Shown here: positions 7,251 to 17,300 of the stretch, in pieces
Layout of the letters: every line of letters begins with the position of its first letter
How positions within the stretch are numbered: position 1 is the stretch's first letter
Source: Proteiniphilum sp. UBA5384
Lineage (GTDB): Bacteria > Bacteroidota > Bacteroidia > Bacteroidales > Dysgonomonadaceae
Length of the DNA: 21,625 nucleotides
Direction: 5' to 3'
Assembly: GCF_002410825.1 (NCBI RefSeq)
Contig: NZ_DHOS01000028.1
Coordinates: forward strand, 1-21,625
Notes under the pieces: model-generated
Seen by the model: the letters and a program-made list of their open reading frames with translations, nothing else
Database searches by the model: none
Told to the model about the DNA's origin: nothing
Translations under genes and position numbers: made by a program

Positions 7251-10200
7251 ATGAGAAAAAGAACCGGCACACAACATTCTTGGATAATACTCTTATTTTG
7301 TTTAATGGGTTTAGTATATCCAATTCAGACATTCTCTCAAGGAACTCCCCTAATTAAAATTAAAGGGAATGTTACCGACAGTAGTGGTGAACCTTTAATA
7401 GGGGCTACTATTCAGACGGAGGGGGGAAAACACGGAACAGCCACTGATATCAATGGGAACTTTGCTATTGAAGCGGAGATATCCTCCCATCTGGAGATAT
7501 CATACATTGGCTATGAAACACAGACCGTTTTTGTTTCAAAAGATGAGACTTTAAAAATAGTGCTGAAAGAGGATAGCCGAATGATTGACGAAGTTGTCGT
7601 TTTAGCATACGGCACTATGAAAAAAAGTGATATTAACGCTGCTATTGTCTCTGTAAAATCGGAAGATCTTATAAAAACATCCTCTCCGGATGTGTCGGAA
7701 ATGCTGATGGGACGCGCAGCAGGGTTAACAGTTACACAAAATAGTGCTAAGCCGGGAGGAGGAATTGACATTCTTGTACGAGGAGCAGCATCGACAGGAG
7801 CAGGAAATGAACCGCTCTATGTCATAGACGGCTTTCCTATGGTAAATGCAAGCGTGTCTCCTGAAACCGGTTCGATCTGGACAGCCGGTTCTACCAGCCC
7901 GTTGAGTGATATAAATCCTAACGACATAGAATCTATCGAAATCCTGAAAGATGCTTCGGCCACAGCCATTTATGGGGCAAGGGGAGCTAATGGAGTAATA
8001 CTTATTACGACGAAGAGAGGAACAAAGGATACAAAGGTTGAATATAGCATGAATACCTCTGTACAATCAATCATTAAAAGGCCCGATCTGCTAACCGCGG
8101 AGGAATTAATGATTGAGCAAATGAGGTACGACAAAGAAATATTTCTGAGGAACAATAAAATCTATCCATACGGATATGCAGATCCTTCTTTGGTTAATTA
8201 TGTGCCAAAAGTGTATTATACCGACGAAGAAATAGTCCGGGCAGGAAAAGGTACTAATTGGTACGATGAGGTGACGCGGATGGGATTGATCCAACAACAG
8301 CAATTATCCGTTAGTTTTGGGAACAACGCGGTTAAATCTCTTGTATCATTCAACTTATACGACCAAGAAGGTGTAGTAAAGACTTCCGAGTTTACAAGAT
8401 TCAGCCTTCGATATAACCTTGATCATAAAGTTACGGAATGGTTGGATTATGGCATCTCGTCCATGGCATCAAGAACAACGGAAAGAAATGCCGCACTTGG
8501 AGGTGGACGGGATAAAAATGCAGGCATACTTGAGGCTGCATTATCTTATAGCCCCATGGTCCAAGCAGAGCGTGACCCATTGACTGGTAGCTGGATTGAA
8601 GATCCTAACCAAGCATTGCTTAACCATCCTCTTTCTTACCTCGATATAACAGACAATACAATTACGAAACGATATCTGGCCACCGCTTTTGCAAATTTCC
8701 ACATAGTGAAAAATGAATTATGGATAAAGTTGTCGGGAGGGGCGGATATCAGAAATGGATTGAGACAGGCATATTACCCAATGAGTACAAAGCATGGTAA
8801 TGAAGTAGGGGGAGATGCGAATATCAGTACAGTCAATAGAGACGATTATAATTTGGATGCTGTGCTGAATTATCAAAAAACGTTTGCAGAAAGACATCGA
8901 TTAATAAGTCTTATTGGCTATTCATATCAGGAGTTTAATCGAAATTCATTCAATGCCCGTGCGACGGACTTTATGACTGATGATCTTCTCTATTATGATT
9001 TGGCAGCAGGGGAGGAAAGGCCCGTGGTAGGTTCTTCCGTTGGCAAACATATTATTGCCTCCTATTTTGCCCGTGTACAATATGCCTTTGATAACAGATA
9101 TTTGTTTACGGTCACTGGTAGGATAGATGGTAGCGACAGGTTTGGAGATAATAACAAGCATGCCTTTTTTCCATCCGCTGCTTTCGCATGGCGGTTCAAT
9201 CAGGAGAAATTCGCGGATGGTTTGAGATGGCTTTCAGATGGAAAGTTACGTCTGAGTATGGGACAAGTAGGAAATGAAAACCTGCCCAATGATGCGGCAT
9301 CGGAGTATTATGCTTTTAACGGACACAATTACTACTGGGATGGGGAATTGAAAAAGGGAATGGATTTAAATAAGTTTGGGAATCCTAATCTGAAATGGGA
9401 AACAACAACTGAATATAATTTGGGCGTGGATTTCGGATTCTTCAAAAACAGGATTAGCGGAAATATAGACATTTTTTATAAAGAAGTGAAAGACCTGCTC
9501 AGCGAACGTGCGTTGCCCCATACAGCCATAAAAAACAGTGTGTATTGGAATGTTGGAAAGACAGAGAGTAAAGGTCTGGAAGCTACGTTGCATACAATTA
9601 ATCTGGAAGGACCTCTGTTCTGGCAAAGTACATTCACATTTACTTCTTACAGAGACAAATGGAAAGAAAGGGATCCGAAAGTTATGTTGCCTGCCTATGT
9701 CAATCCCTACGGTGCTATCGGCTCTATATATACTTTATTACCTGATGGCATTATGCAACCGGGAGAAAGCGTTAGTCATATGCCTAATTTAGAACCGGGA
9801 CAAATAAAGTATAAAGATGTAAATGGAAAAGATGCGAACGGAAATCTGACAGGAATACCCGATGGCATGATAGATGATGCGGACTTGGTATATTTAGGAA
9901 CCAGAAGACCTGAATTTACGACGGGGTTAAACAATTCATTACGATACAAAGGTTTTGACCTTAGCTTCTTTTTCTACGCGTCTGTGGGAGCATATAAATG
10001 GGCATCCACCAACATAGAGCACGGAGTATATGGTGGATATGGTTTACAACGTATAAGTGATAGCTACAATTTCCTGAGTGAGGTTAAAAACAGATGGACT
10101 TCCGATAATATGTACACCACAATGGCCAGCGGGTTCCCCAACAGTTACGAATCACTGGGTGCCCCACATTGGCAGAAATCATCTTATCTACGTCTCAAAA

Positions 10201-10388
10201 ACCTTAGTTTAGGGTACGACCTGGGAAATATACTGAGCACTCAAAAGCTTAACATGAGGGTTTATATTTCAGCTCAGAACTTATTTACGCTGACGAATTA
10301 TAATGGATTTGACCCGGAGGTTGAAAACGACAGGGCAACATATCCACAACAAAGAACATTTTCTTTGGGCTTAGATGTCAAATTTTAA
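7251..10388 (+). CDS. SusC-like TonB-dependent oligosaccharide transporter
   Basis: Outer-membrane importer (1045 aa) that takes up oligosaccharides using TonB energy and pairs with the SusD-like lid encoded next. The frame is open from 7032, but ATG at 7251 is chosen because it gives a signal peptide (1-29, ending TFSQ); the longer form would have no export signal. An N-terminal carboxypeptidase-regulatory-like beta-sandwich (about 36-106, IKGNVTDSSGEPLIGATI) is followed by the conserved DEVVVLAYG (113-121). The plug domain (about 125-257) includes the family signature IEILKDASATAIYGARGANG. A 22-strand-type barrel fills the rest and ends in phenylalanine (LDVKF). It has no anti-sigma-contacting extension, fitting control by the HTCS rather than an ECF sigma factor. 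The SusD gene follows after 11 bp. Confidence 0.96.
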   Translation: MRKRTGTQHSWIILLFCLMGLVYPIQTFSQGTPLIKIKGNVTDSSGEPLIGATIQTEGGKHGTATDINGNFAIEAEISSHLEISYIGYETQTVFVSKDETLKIVLKEDSRMIDEVVVLAYGTMKKSDINAAIVSVKSEDLIKTSSPDVSEMLMGRAAGLTVTQNSAKPGGGIDILVRGAASTGAGNEPLYVIDGFPMVNASVSPETGSIWTAGSTSPLSDINPNDIESIEILKDASATAIYGARGANGVILITTKRGTKDTKVEYSMNTSVQSIIKRPDLLTAEELMIEQMRYDKEIFLRNNKIYPYGYADPSLVNYVPKVYYTDEEIVRAGKGTNWYDEVTRMGLIQQQQLSVSFGNNAVKSLVSFNLYDQEGVVKTSEFTRFSLRYNLDHKVTEWLDYGISSMASRTTERNAALGGGRDKNAGILEAALSYSPMVQAERDPLTGSWIEDPNQALLNHPLSYLDITDNTITKRYLATAFANFHIVKNELWIKLSGGADIRNGLRQAYYPMSTKHGNEVGGDANISTVNRDDYNLDAVLNYQKTFAERHRLISLIGYSYQEFNRNSFNARATDFMTDDLLYYDLAAGEERPVVGSSVGKHIIASYFARVQYAFDNRYLFTVTGRIDGSDRFGDNNKHAFFPSAAFAWRFNQEKFADGLRWLSDGKLRLSMGQVGNENLPNDAASEYYAFNGHNYYWDGELKKGMDLNKFGNPNLKWETTTEYNLGVDFGFFKNRISGNIDIFYKEVKDLLSERALPHTAIKNSVYWNVGKTESKGLEATLHTINLEGPLFWQSTFTFTSYRDKWKERDPKVMLPAYVNPYGAIGSIYTLLPDGIMQPGESVSHMPNLEPGQIKYKDVNGKDANGNLTGIPDGMIDDADLVYLGTRRPEFTTGLNNSLRYKGFDLSFFFYASVGAYKWASTNIEHGVYGGYGLQRISDSYNFLSEVKNRWTSDNMYTTMASGFPNSYESLGAPHWQKSSYLRLKNLSLGYDLGNILSTQKLNMRVYISAQNLFTLTNYNGFDPEVENDRATYPQQRTFSLGLDVKF

Positions 10389-10399
10389 AAGATACAGCA

Positions 10400-12355
10400 A
10401 TGAGAAAAATTATAATCTATACTTTTACAGCCATATTGAGCATATTGAATTATTCATGTGAAGGCGATCTCGATCCTAATTTATATGGGGTAATTTCAAC
10501 AGAAGACGCATTCTCAACTCAGGCAGGAATTGAAGCGGCAACGGTAAGCCTTTACTACGAATTAAAACAAGTGGGATGGGGGCCTTACCTGTTTTCCGAT
10601 GGTAGCAGCTTTGTAATGGATGAAGCATGTACCGATGAGTGGACTGTGAAATGGGGGGGATGGGCTACCTTTATGAATGGAGGATGGACAAATACCGATG
10701 CTATGTCGACAGGCTTCTATAACAAGACAGCCCCTAATATTACGCGTTGTACATTTGTGTTGGAGCAAATAGCCAACAGCGAGGTAAGTGATGAAATAAA
10801 GGATAAATATGTTCCGGAAATTAAAGCCTTGCGCGCGTTTTTCATGTTTGATCTTTATCGGTTCTATGGGCCAATGCCCATGATCCTGGAAGGAGAAATG
10901 GCAGTAAATCCCGATCCTGATTATAAACCCATGCGTCCATCTGCCGAGTTTGTGGAGGATTTTATTGCGCGGGAATTGCGTGAAGCAGCGAATGTATTAC
11001 CGATAGAACAGCCTAATTATGGACGGATAACCAAAGGTGCGGCATTGCATTATTTGTTAAAACTACGTATGTGGCAAAAACAATGGCAAGATGCATTGGA
11101 TGTTATCAATGAGATTGAAAACCTCAATTACTATTCGCTCCAACCAAACTATGCTGATATATTTTCCGCTCAGAATGAAAAAAACAAGGAGTTGATATTC
11201 GTGATAACCGGAGAACCCTTGGAAGATTACGGCAACCATGTGTTTGCCAATATTTTGCCGGGTAATTACAGATCGCCCCATGGAAATCAAGTGACCGGAT
11301 GGAACGGACATAGGATGCCTTGGGCGTTTTACGATACATTCGATGACCAGGATTCGAGAAAAGCACTTATCCAGGCAAGTTATCAGGCCAATGACGGCTC
11401 TACTGTAAATCTTAGAAACTCGGATATAGGCGCCTTACCTTTAAAGTATGGAATAGACCCCAATGCCATTGGTACTTGGGCCGGAAACGACAAAGTGATG
11501 GATAGATATTCAGAAGTTGTCTTATTCAAAGCAGAGGTTCTGAACGAATTACATGGACCCACAAATGAAAGTATCAAACTGATCAACAATGTGAGGGCAA
11601 GAGCCTTCAATTTGGCAGCGGCACAGCCTGAGAGGACATTGATAAATGAAGAATTTAATACGCTGGATAACAATATAGCGGGTGTTTTTGAGGTAAATAA
11701 CTATAGACCTACCGTGTCCACCTGGGAATTTAAGCTCGATAATACAGGCCTTCTGTCAGGAGATAATTCATTGTATATAAAGATAAACAGTAAAGGTAAT
11801 GTGGAGGGAGACCTGCAAGTACGAAATGAAAAAATACCTATCCAAAAAGACAGGGAATATGCTGTAAGTTTTAAGATACGGTCAAATAGCAATGTACAGT
11901 TTAATTTCAGAGCGGCAAGGGGGCTCAATGTAACAAAACCGATCGTTTTAACTACAAATACAACAGCAGAATATGAATTTGATCTGGGGACAGCTACCCT
12001 GACACAAGATGCTGCGGTATTTTTTGCCCTAGGTATCGTACCGGCAGGAACAGAAATATGGATAGATGCGGTAAAACTGATCGAAAAAGAACAAGATATA
12101 TCACAAGAAAGTGATAAATTATTGAAATTAACTGATTTCAGCCGGAAAGAAGATCTGCGCGACTGGATACTGAAAGAAAGAGGATGGGAGTTTTGGTATG
12201 AAGGCAAACGAAGGGATGACCTTATCAGAATGGATAAATATATCGCAGTGGGGCAGTCAGTTGCAGGTAATTTTTCAAACAGAAATCTTTTGTTTCCAAT
12301 ACCAAGGCATGTATTGATAGAAAATCACAACATAATCCAAAACGCTGGATACTAA
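10400..12355 (+). CDS. SusD-like surface glycan-binding lipoprotein with an inserted CBM-like domain
   Basis: Lipoprotein of 651 aa that would capture glycan at the cell surface and close over the SusC pore. The lipobox LNYSC puts the lipidated cysteine at 20, followed by acidic EGDLD, as in surface-exported Bacteroidota lipoproteins. SusD helical repeats run about 25-405 (FYNKTAPNITRCTFVLEQI, IKALRAFFMFDLYRFYG). The C-terminal block LRDWILKERGWEFWYEGKRR (587-606) is standard. Between LINNVRARAFN (394-404) and that block, where typical members need only a short link, there is an insert of about 150 residues (409-562, nt 11624-12085). It has the look of a CBM4/9/22-type beta-sandwich: YAVSFKIRS, a second aromatic-rich strand region, and IWIDAVKL at the end. 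Removing it leaves about 497 residues, the usual SusD length. Assignment to SusD is firm; the insert's fold is by eye. Confidence 0.93.
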   Translation: MRKIIIYTFTAILSILNYSCEGDLDPNLYGVISTEDAFSTQAGIEAATVSLYYELKQVGWGPYLFSDGSSFVMDEACTDEWTVKWGGWATFMNGGWTNTDAMSTGFYNKTAPNITRCTFVLEQIANSEVSDEIKDKYVPEIKALRAFFMFDLYRFYGPMPMILEGEMAVNPDPDYKPMRPSAEFVEDFIARELREAANVLPIEQPNYGRITKGAALHYLLKLRMWQKQWQDALDVINEIENLNYYSLQPNYADIFSAQNEKNKELIFVITGEPLEDYGNHVFANILPGNYRSPHGNQVTGWNGHRMPWAFYDTFDDQDSRKALIQASYQANDGSTVNLRNSDIGALPLKYGIDPNAIGTWAGNDKVMDRYSEVVLFKAEVLNELHGPTNESIKLINNVRARAFNLAAAQPERTLINEEFNTLDNNIAGVFEVNNYRPTVSTWEFKLDNTGLLSGDNSLYIKINSKGNVEGDLQVRNEKIPIQKDREYAVSFKIRSNSNVQFNFRAARGLNVTKPIVLTTNTTAEYEFDLGTATLTQDAAVFFALGIVPAGTEIWIDAVKLIEKEQDISQESDKLLKLTDFSRKEDLRDWILKERGWEFWYEGKRRDDLIRMDKYIAVGQSVAGNFSNRNLLFPIPRHVLIENHNIIQNAGY

Positions 12356-12373
12356 CCAAATATAAAAAACTTT

Positions 12374-14200
12374 ATGAAGAATAAAAATATTATATATACG
12401 CTTATGACTTTTATTGGTGCAATCATCTCTTTTAGCATGATAACATCATGTATAAATTATGATTTGGGATCGGCTAACACAGGTGCCATTCCTACAGATA
12501 GTTTTACAATTAGTGTAAATCAGATGATAGTAAGAGATCCATATATCTATCTGGATAAAGAGAATGAGCTTTATTATTTGCACACGAGAACTTCTGTCGG
12601 CGGCGAATTAGGTGTGAAATTTTATGTGAGTAAGGATTTGAAAATGTGGAAATACCGTGGAAAATCCTATAAGCCTGCCGATGATTTCTGGGGTACGCGA
12701 GATTTCTGGGCTCCTGATATGGTAAAGTACAAAGATAAATACTATATGTTTGTCACCTTTAGCTCTAAAGCAGATGGTTCTGACAGAGGAACGTCAATTT
12801 TTGTAGCCGATACTCCCGGAAGTACATTTGTCCCAATCAAAAATGCGCCAATCACTCCTGCGAACTGGATGTCCCTGGACGCGACATTGTATGTAGATAA
12901 AGAGAGTAATCCGTGGCTTGTCTTCTGTAGATCGTGGCGTTCGATATATGATGGGGAAATATATATTCAAAAGTTGTCTGATGATTTAAGCAGCACCATA
13001 GGTCAACCGATTAAATGTTTTGCCGCGTCGGAAGCCCAATGGAGTGGTACGATAACTTCTGACGGAAAAACAGGCTACGTTACAGATGCTCCTTTTATTC
13101 ATACAAATGAAAATGGATCATTGGTCATGCTTTGGTCCAGCTTCAACAAAAAAGGAGAATATGTCATCGGACAGGCCATCTCTCAAAATGGAAATCCTGC
13201 AGGCCCTTGGGTACAGAGCGAACAACCTCTTAATAAAGACAGAGGAGGACATGCCATGTTATTCAATGATCTGAATGGAAAATTGAAAATATCCTATCAT
13301 TCTCCTAATTCAGGACCGGAACGAATAACAATAAAAGATGTACACATCACGAACGACGGATGGGTGGAATTTGATAATGAAGAAGATCGTGTAAACCCGG
13401 ATGATATTGCCCCTAATGTACAGCGAATAGTTTTGTATCCTAATGGTCCTACTGATGGAGGAAATGGACTGGATCCCTTGAAAACAACAGACGGAGGTGC
13501 TCTTATCGCCTTTAATACGAAGGCTGAGCTGATAATTTATCGTCCATCGAAATCGAATGCTACCGGGCATGCAATAATCGCATGCCCCGGCGGTTCTTAT
13601 ACAGATTTATATTATGGAGCACTGGATCTCTTCGCAAAGAAATCTGTAGATAAAGGCCTAGCTTTCATTATTTTAAATTACCGTGTGCCGAATGGTAATC
13701 CACAAATACCGATAAATGATATAACCGAAACAATAAAGTTGTGTTCAGCCAACAAAGAGATATGGAACATCAATCCAGAAAAGATAGGGGTATTGGGCGT
13801 TTCCGCCGGAGGGCATTTGGCTTCGACAATGGCTGTGTCAACTGCCAGTGATATAAAATTGGATTTTTCAATATTGATATATCCTGTTATAACAATGCAA
13901 GATGGCGGAACCCATAATCAATCGCGACTCAATTTCATGGGAGGGAATCCGTCTTCAGATATGAAGAACAAATACTCGAATGAATTGCATGTCACGGCAA
14001 GTACTCCAAGAACGTATGTAGCATACGGGTTAAAAGATGCCGTTGTGAATATAAACACAAACTCCAAGAGATTTGTGGAAGCTTTGACTGAGAAAAATGT
14101 GCCGCATGTGGAAGATATATATCCAGACAAAGCACATGCATTATTGGAGTATCCTGAATCCATCTATCAATCCATATTGACATGGGTGTTGAAAGAATAA
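12374..14200 (+). CDS. GH43-type propeller fused to an alpha/beta-hydrolase esterase, lipoprotein
   Basis: Two-enzyme lipoprotein (608 aa) with lipobox MITSC (cysteine 26). Residues about 48-345 form a GH43-like five-bladed propeller: base D55 in VRDPYIY, FWAPDMVKY at 111-119, and the pKa-setting D169 in SLDATLY. Where most GH43 enzymes carry the acid glutamate (E-G/A-P), this one has D238 in VTDAPFIH; E220 is nearby, so the acid is uncertain. GH43 enzymes mostly cut arabinose, xylose or galactose linkages. Residues about 370-608 form an acetyl- or feruloyl-esterase-like hydrolase with ACPGGSY (oxyanion region, 403-409), nucleophile S477 in GVSAGGHLAS, D555 and H588 (DKAHAL), a complete triad. 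The fusion suggests removal of an ester and a neighbouring sugar from the same chain at the cell surface. It starts 18 bp after the SusD gene, so it is in the same operon. Confidence 0.88.
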   Translation: MKNKNIIYTLMTFIGAIISFSMITSCINYDLGSANTGAIPTDSFTISVNQMIVRDPYIYLDKENELYYLHTRTSVGGELGVKFYVSKDLKMWKYRGKSYKPADDFWGTRDFWAPDMVKYKDKYYMFVTFSSKADGSDRGTSIFVADTPGSTFVPIKNAPITPANWMSLDATLYVDKESNPWLVFCRSWRSIYDGEIYIQKLSDDLSSTIGQPIKCFAASEAQWSGTITSDGKTGYVTDAPFIHTNENGSLVMLWSSFNKKGEYVIGQAISQNGNPAGPWVQSEQPLNKDRGGHAMLFNDLNGKLKISYHSPNSGPERITIKDVHITNDGWVEFDNEEDRVNPDDIAPNVQRIVLYPNGPTDGGNGLDPLKTTDGGALIAFNTKAELIIYRPSKSNATGHAIIACPGGSYTDLYYGALDLFAKKSVDKGLAFIILNYRVPNGNPQIPINDITETIKLCSANKEIWNINPEKIGVLGVSAGGHLASTMAVSTASDIKLDFSILIYPVITMQDGGTHNQSRLNFMGGNPSSDMKNKYSNELHVTASTPRTYVAYGLKDAVVNINTNSKRFVEALTEKNVPHVEDIYPDKAHALLEYPESIYQSILTWVLKE

Positions 14201-14248
14201 CATAATCAATACATAATGACATCCGGTACACAAATTTTGACTGGAATT

Positions 14249-14289
14249 AGAATTCTTTCATGAGTAAATAAGGCTCAAGAAGGAATTCT
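14249..14289 (+). terminator. Strong hairpin after the SusC-SusD-GH43 operon
   Basis: AGAATTCTTTCATGAG (14249-14264) pairs with CTCAAGAAGGAATTCT (14274-14289) around a 9-base loop: 14 Watson-Crick pairs, one T-G pair and one A-A mismatch. A seven-T run starts about 12 bases later (near 14302). It sits between the GH43-esterase stop (14200) and the HTCS start (14347). It probably ends or attenuates operon transcription so that the regulator is made at a different level. The distance of the T run from the stem is longer than ideal for an intrinsic terminator, so an mRNA-stability or processing role is possible. Confidence 0.5.
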
Positions 14290-14346
14290 GTGTTTATAAT
14301 AGTTTTTTTATTATCTTTAATCTGCTATCGAAAAGCAATTTATGAT

Positions 14347-17300
14347 ATGAGTATAAATAAATGGTTGTATATTGTGATTAACCTCTTGTTTACCACAAAC
14401 CTTTTGGCGAATAATGGCCCTGGCCCGGTAAACGAGAATATTCGATTTGTAAATATTTCGAACAGGGATGGATTGCCCAACAATACTATTTACACTCTTT
14501 GTCAGGATTATAAAGGCTTTATTTGGATTGGTACTGTCAACGGATTGTGCAGGTATGATGGCAATAACATAATCACGTATATTTCCGACGAAAAAAACCT
14601 ATTGCCTAATAATAGAATACGGTTTGTGTTTGAAGATAACAAATACCGTTTATGGATATCCACGCTCAAAGGCATACACTTGTATGACCGGGATAGTGAT
14701 ACTTTTATACCGGTGGACGACCAACAGTCGCCTTACAATTCTAAAACGATACATCAAGCAGCCGACAGTACCATATATTTCGGGGGAGGAGGACGCATTT
14801 GTTTCTTTGACGAAGATAAATACACTTTCGAACAATTAAAGATTGATAATGAAAATATTAATGGTGATTTCAACGCTATCATATCGGACAAGGATGGATT
14901 TTTGTGGGTTGGCAGCGAAAAAGGGGGGATATTATGCATTGACAGGAAAAGGAACAAGTTGCGTCATTACAAATACGACCCTAAATCGAAAGATTCTTTG
15001 ATTTCTAACAATATACAAACACTCTATAAGGATAGTAAAAACAAAATATGGGTAGGAACACAAAATAAAGGGGTCTGTTATTATGATGAGCAGAATGACA
15101 AATTTGTTTCTTTCGACAAGATTCCGGAAGCGTATGTTCGTGTTATATCTGAAGATATTTACAATAATATTTGGATAGGAACAGAAGATGGCCTTTATAT
15201 TTACAACCAACAAACCGATGAAATAATAGTAAAAAAGAGAGATAAGAGCGATGCATATTCCATTAGTGACAATACAATATACTCGCTGCTCAAAGACAGA
15301 GAAGGTAATATGCTTGTCGGCACATATTACGGAGGAATCAGTATTGCCCCAAATTCATTTTATCAGTTCAGATACTATACATGGGGAGAAGATCCACATC
15401 AATTATCGGGGCATATAGTGAAACAAATAATCCCCGACAAGGATACAGGGAATCTGTGGATACTGACGAAAGACGGAGGGGTAAACTATTATAACAGAGA
15501 TCGACATGTCTTTGAACGATGTCATTTCCTTGACCCCCTGAACGGAACAAACAAATCCAATATTACATCGTTGCTGTTAGATAGTAAAAACAATCTTTTT
15601 GTCGGCTCTTACCTGGGAAATTTAAGTAAATACAATCTCGCGTCGCAAGATCGTATCTTTTCAGTCAAAATTGATTCGATCCCTCTCAATAGTATATTCC
15701 ATCTTCTAGACGATAATAATGGCACAATCTGGATGGGAACAAAAAACGGTGTTGTTTGTCACAGCACAGAAAACGAAACCTTTTCTAAATTCAAACCTGA
15801 AATATTAGGTCGGCAGTGGGTTGACTTTCTTATGAAAGATTCGGATAACAATATTTGGATCACGACACGTTTTGTGGGAATATATTGTTATAATCCAAGG
15901 ACAGATGAGCTTGAACATTTCAATTATACGTTAAATAATAAAAGTATTCCCGACAATTTTGTAAACTATCTGTTTGAAGATAGCGATAAAAATATATGGA
16001 TAGGCACACAAGAAGGTGGATTGAGTAAATACGATAAAAGGAATAAAACTTTTCAAAACTTCACTACCCAAGAGCATCTTCCGTCAAATACAATTCTTTC
16101 GATACAAGAAGATAATGAAAAGAATATATGGATTGCGACAGACAATGGTTTGAGTTGCTATAATAAAGAGAATAAAGATTTCATCAACTACTCGGGCAGT
16201 GACGGGCTGCCTAATAAACAGTTTAGCCATAACTCGGCATACAAAGACAGGAATGGAGAAATATACCTGGGAACGATAGATGGCATGATATCTTTCATGC
16301 CTGATAAATTAAGAAAATCAAAAAACACAACAAGCGTGGAATTGTTGGGAATTAACTCGTTAGGTGAAGACGTCAGGATTGTAGACACAAATCCTGTAAA
16401 CGAAGAATATTCCTCCTCAAATAAAATATGGACTGTGAACCTGAGTAGTGGTCAGGCTAAATCTTTAGCAATAAAGTATATAGTCCCTACCTTAGGTCAC
16501 ACATCAAGTCTTTTTTATGCTATGAAATTTGAGAATGATGGTAATTGGAACAATATTGGAACCCAGGATCAAATCACGTTTGCCGACCTGCGTCCCGGAG
16601 AATATACAATATTGCTTAAGGCTTCATTTAATAATCAATGGACCGGAAATGAGCCTATCAGTAGGATTATTGTTAAAGTAGCTCCACCGTTCTGGTTGTC
16701 ATATAAAGCATACAGTATTTACTTTATACTTTTTACATTAATCCTGTATAGTATCTATAAATATCAGAATAACAGGCAAAAAGCAAAAAACCTTTTGTTG
16801 GCGGAGAGAATAGAAAAAGAGAAAATGACTGAAATGAACAACATTCGTTGGAATTTCTTCACGCATATTTCTCATCAGCTTCGGTTACCTCTCACAATGA
16901 TAATATCTCCTTTACAATCCCTTATTGATAAAAAAATGTTCGAACCGGTTGTGGAGAAAAAGATCATGGCAATAACCCGTAATGTTGGTAAAATGAGATT
17001 GTTGATGGATGAATTAATGCTCTTTACTAAAATAACAACGAAAAAAGATAAAATATCTTTGACGAAAGGAAATTTGCTGGGTTTCATTCATGAAATATCA
17101 CAGGAATTTTTGCTGTTAGCCGAAGAACGTAGTAATATTACTTTTAAGATAGAAGTGCCTTTAATCAGTGAAAGCGCCTATTTTGATATGTTTAAAGTTG
17201 AGAAAATAGTGTCTAATCTCCTTTCAAACGCTTTTAAATATACTGATGAAGGCATCATTAAGATAAAAGGGGATATTCTCAAAAAAGAGGGATTTGATTA

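Noticed and set aside
11701..12207. 168-codon open frame on the minus strand inside the SusD gene
   Set aside because: Serine-rich shadow of the coding strand with no domain, start context or neighbour support.
14290..14346. GTG start for the HTCS gene
   Set aside because: It adds 19 residues before a good signal peptide and lies right at the foot of the hairpin; ATG at 14347 is more likely.
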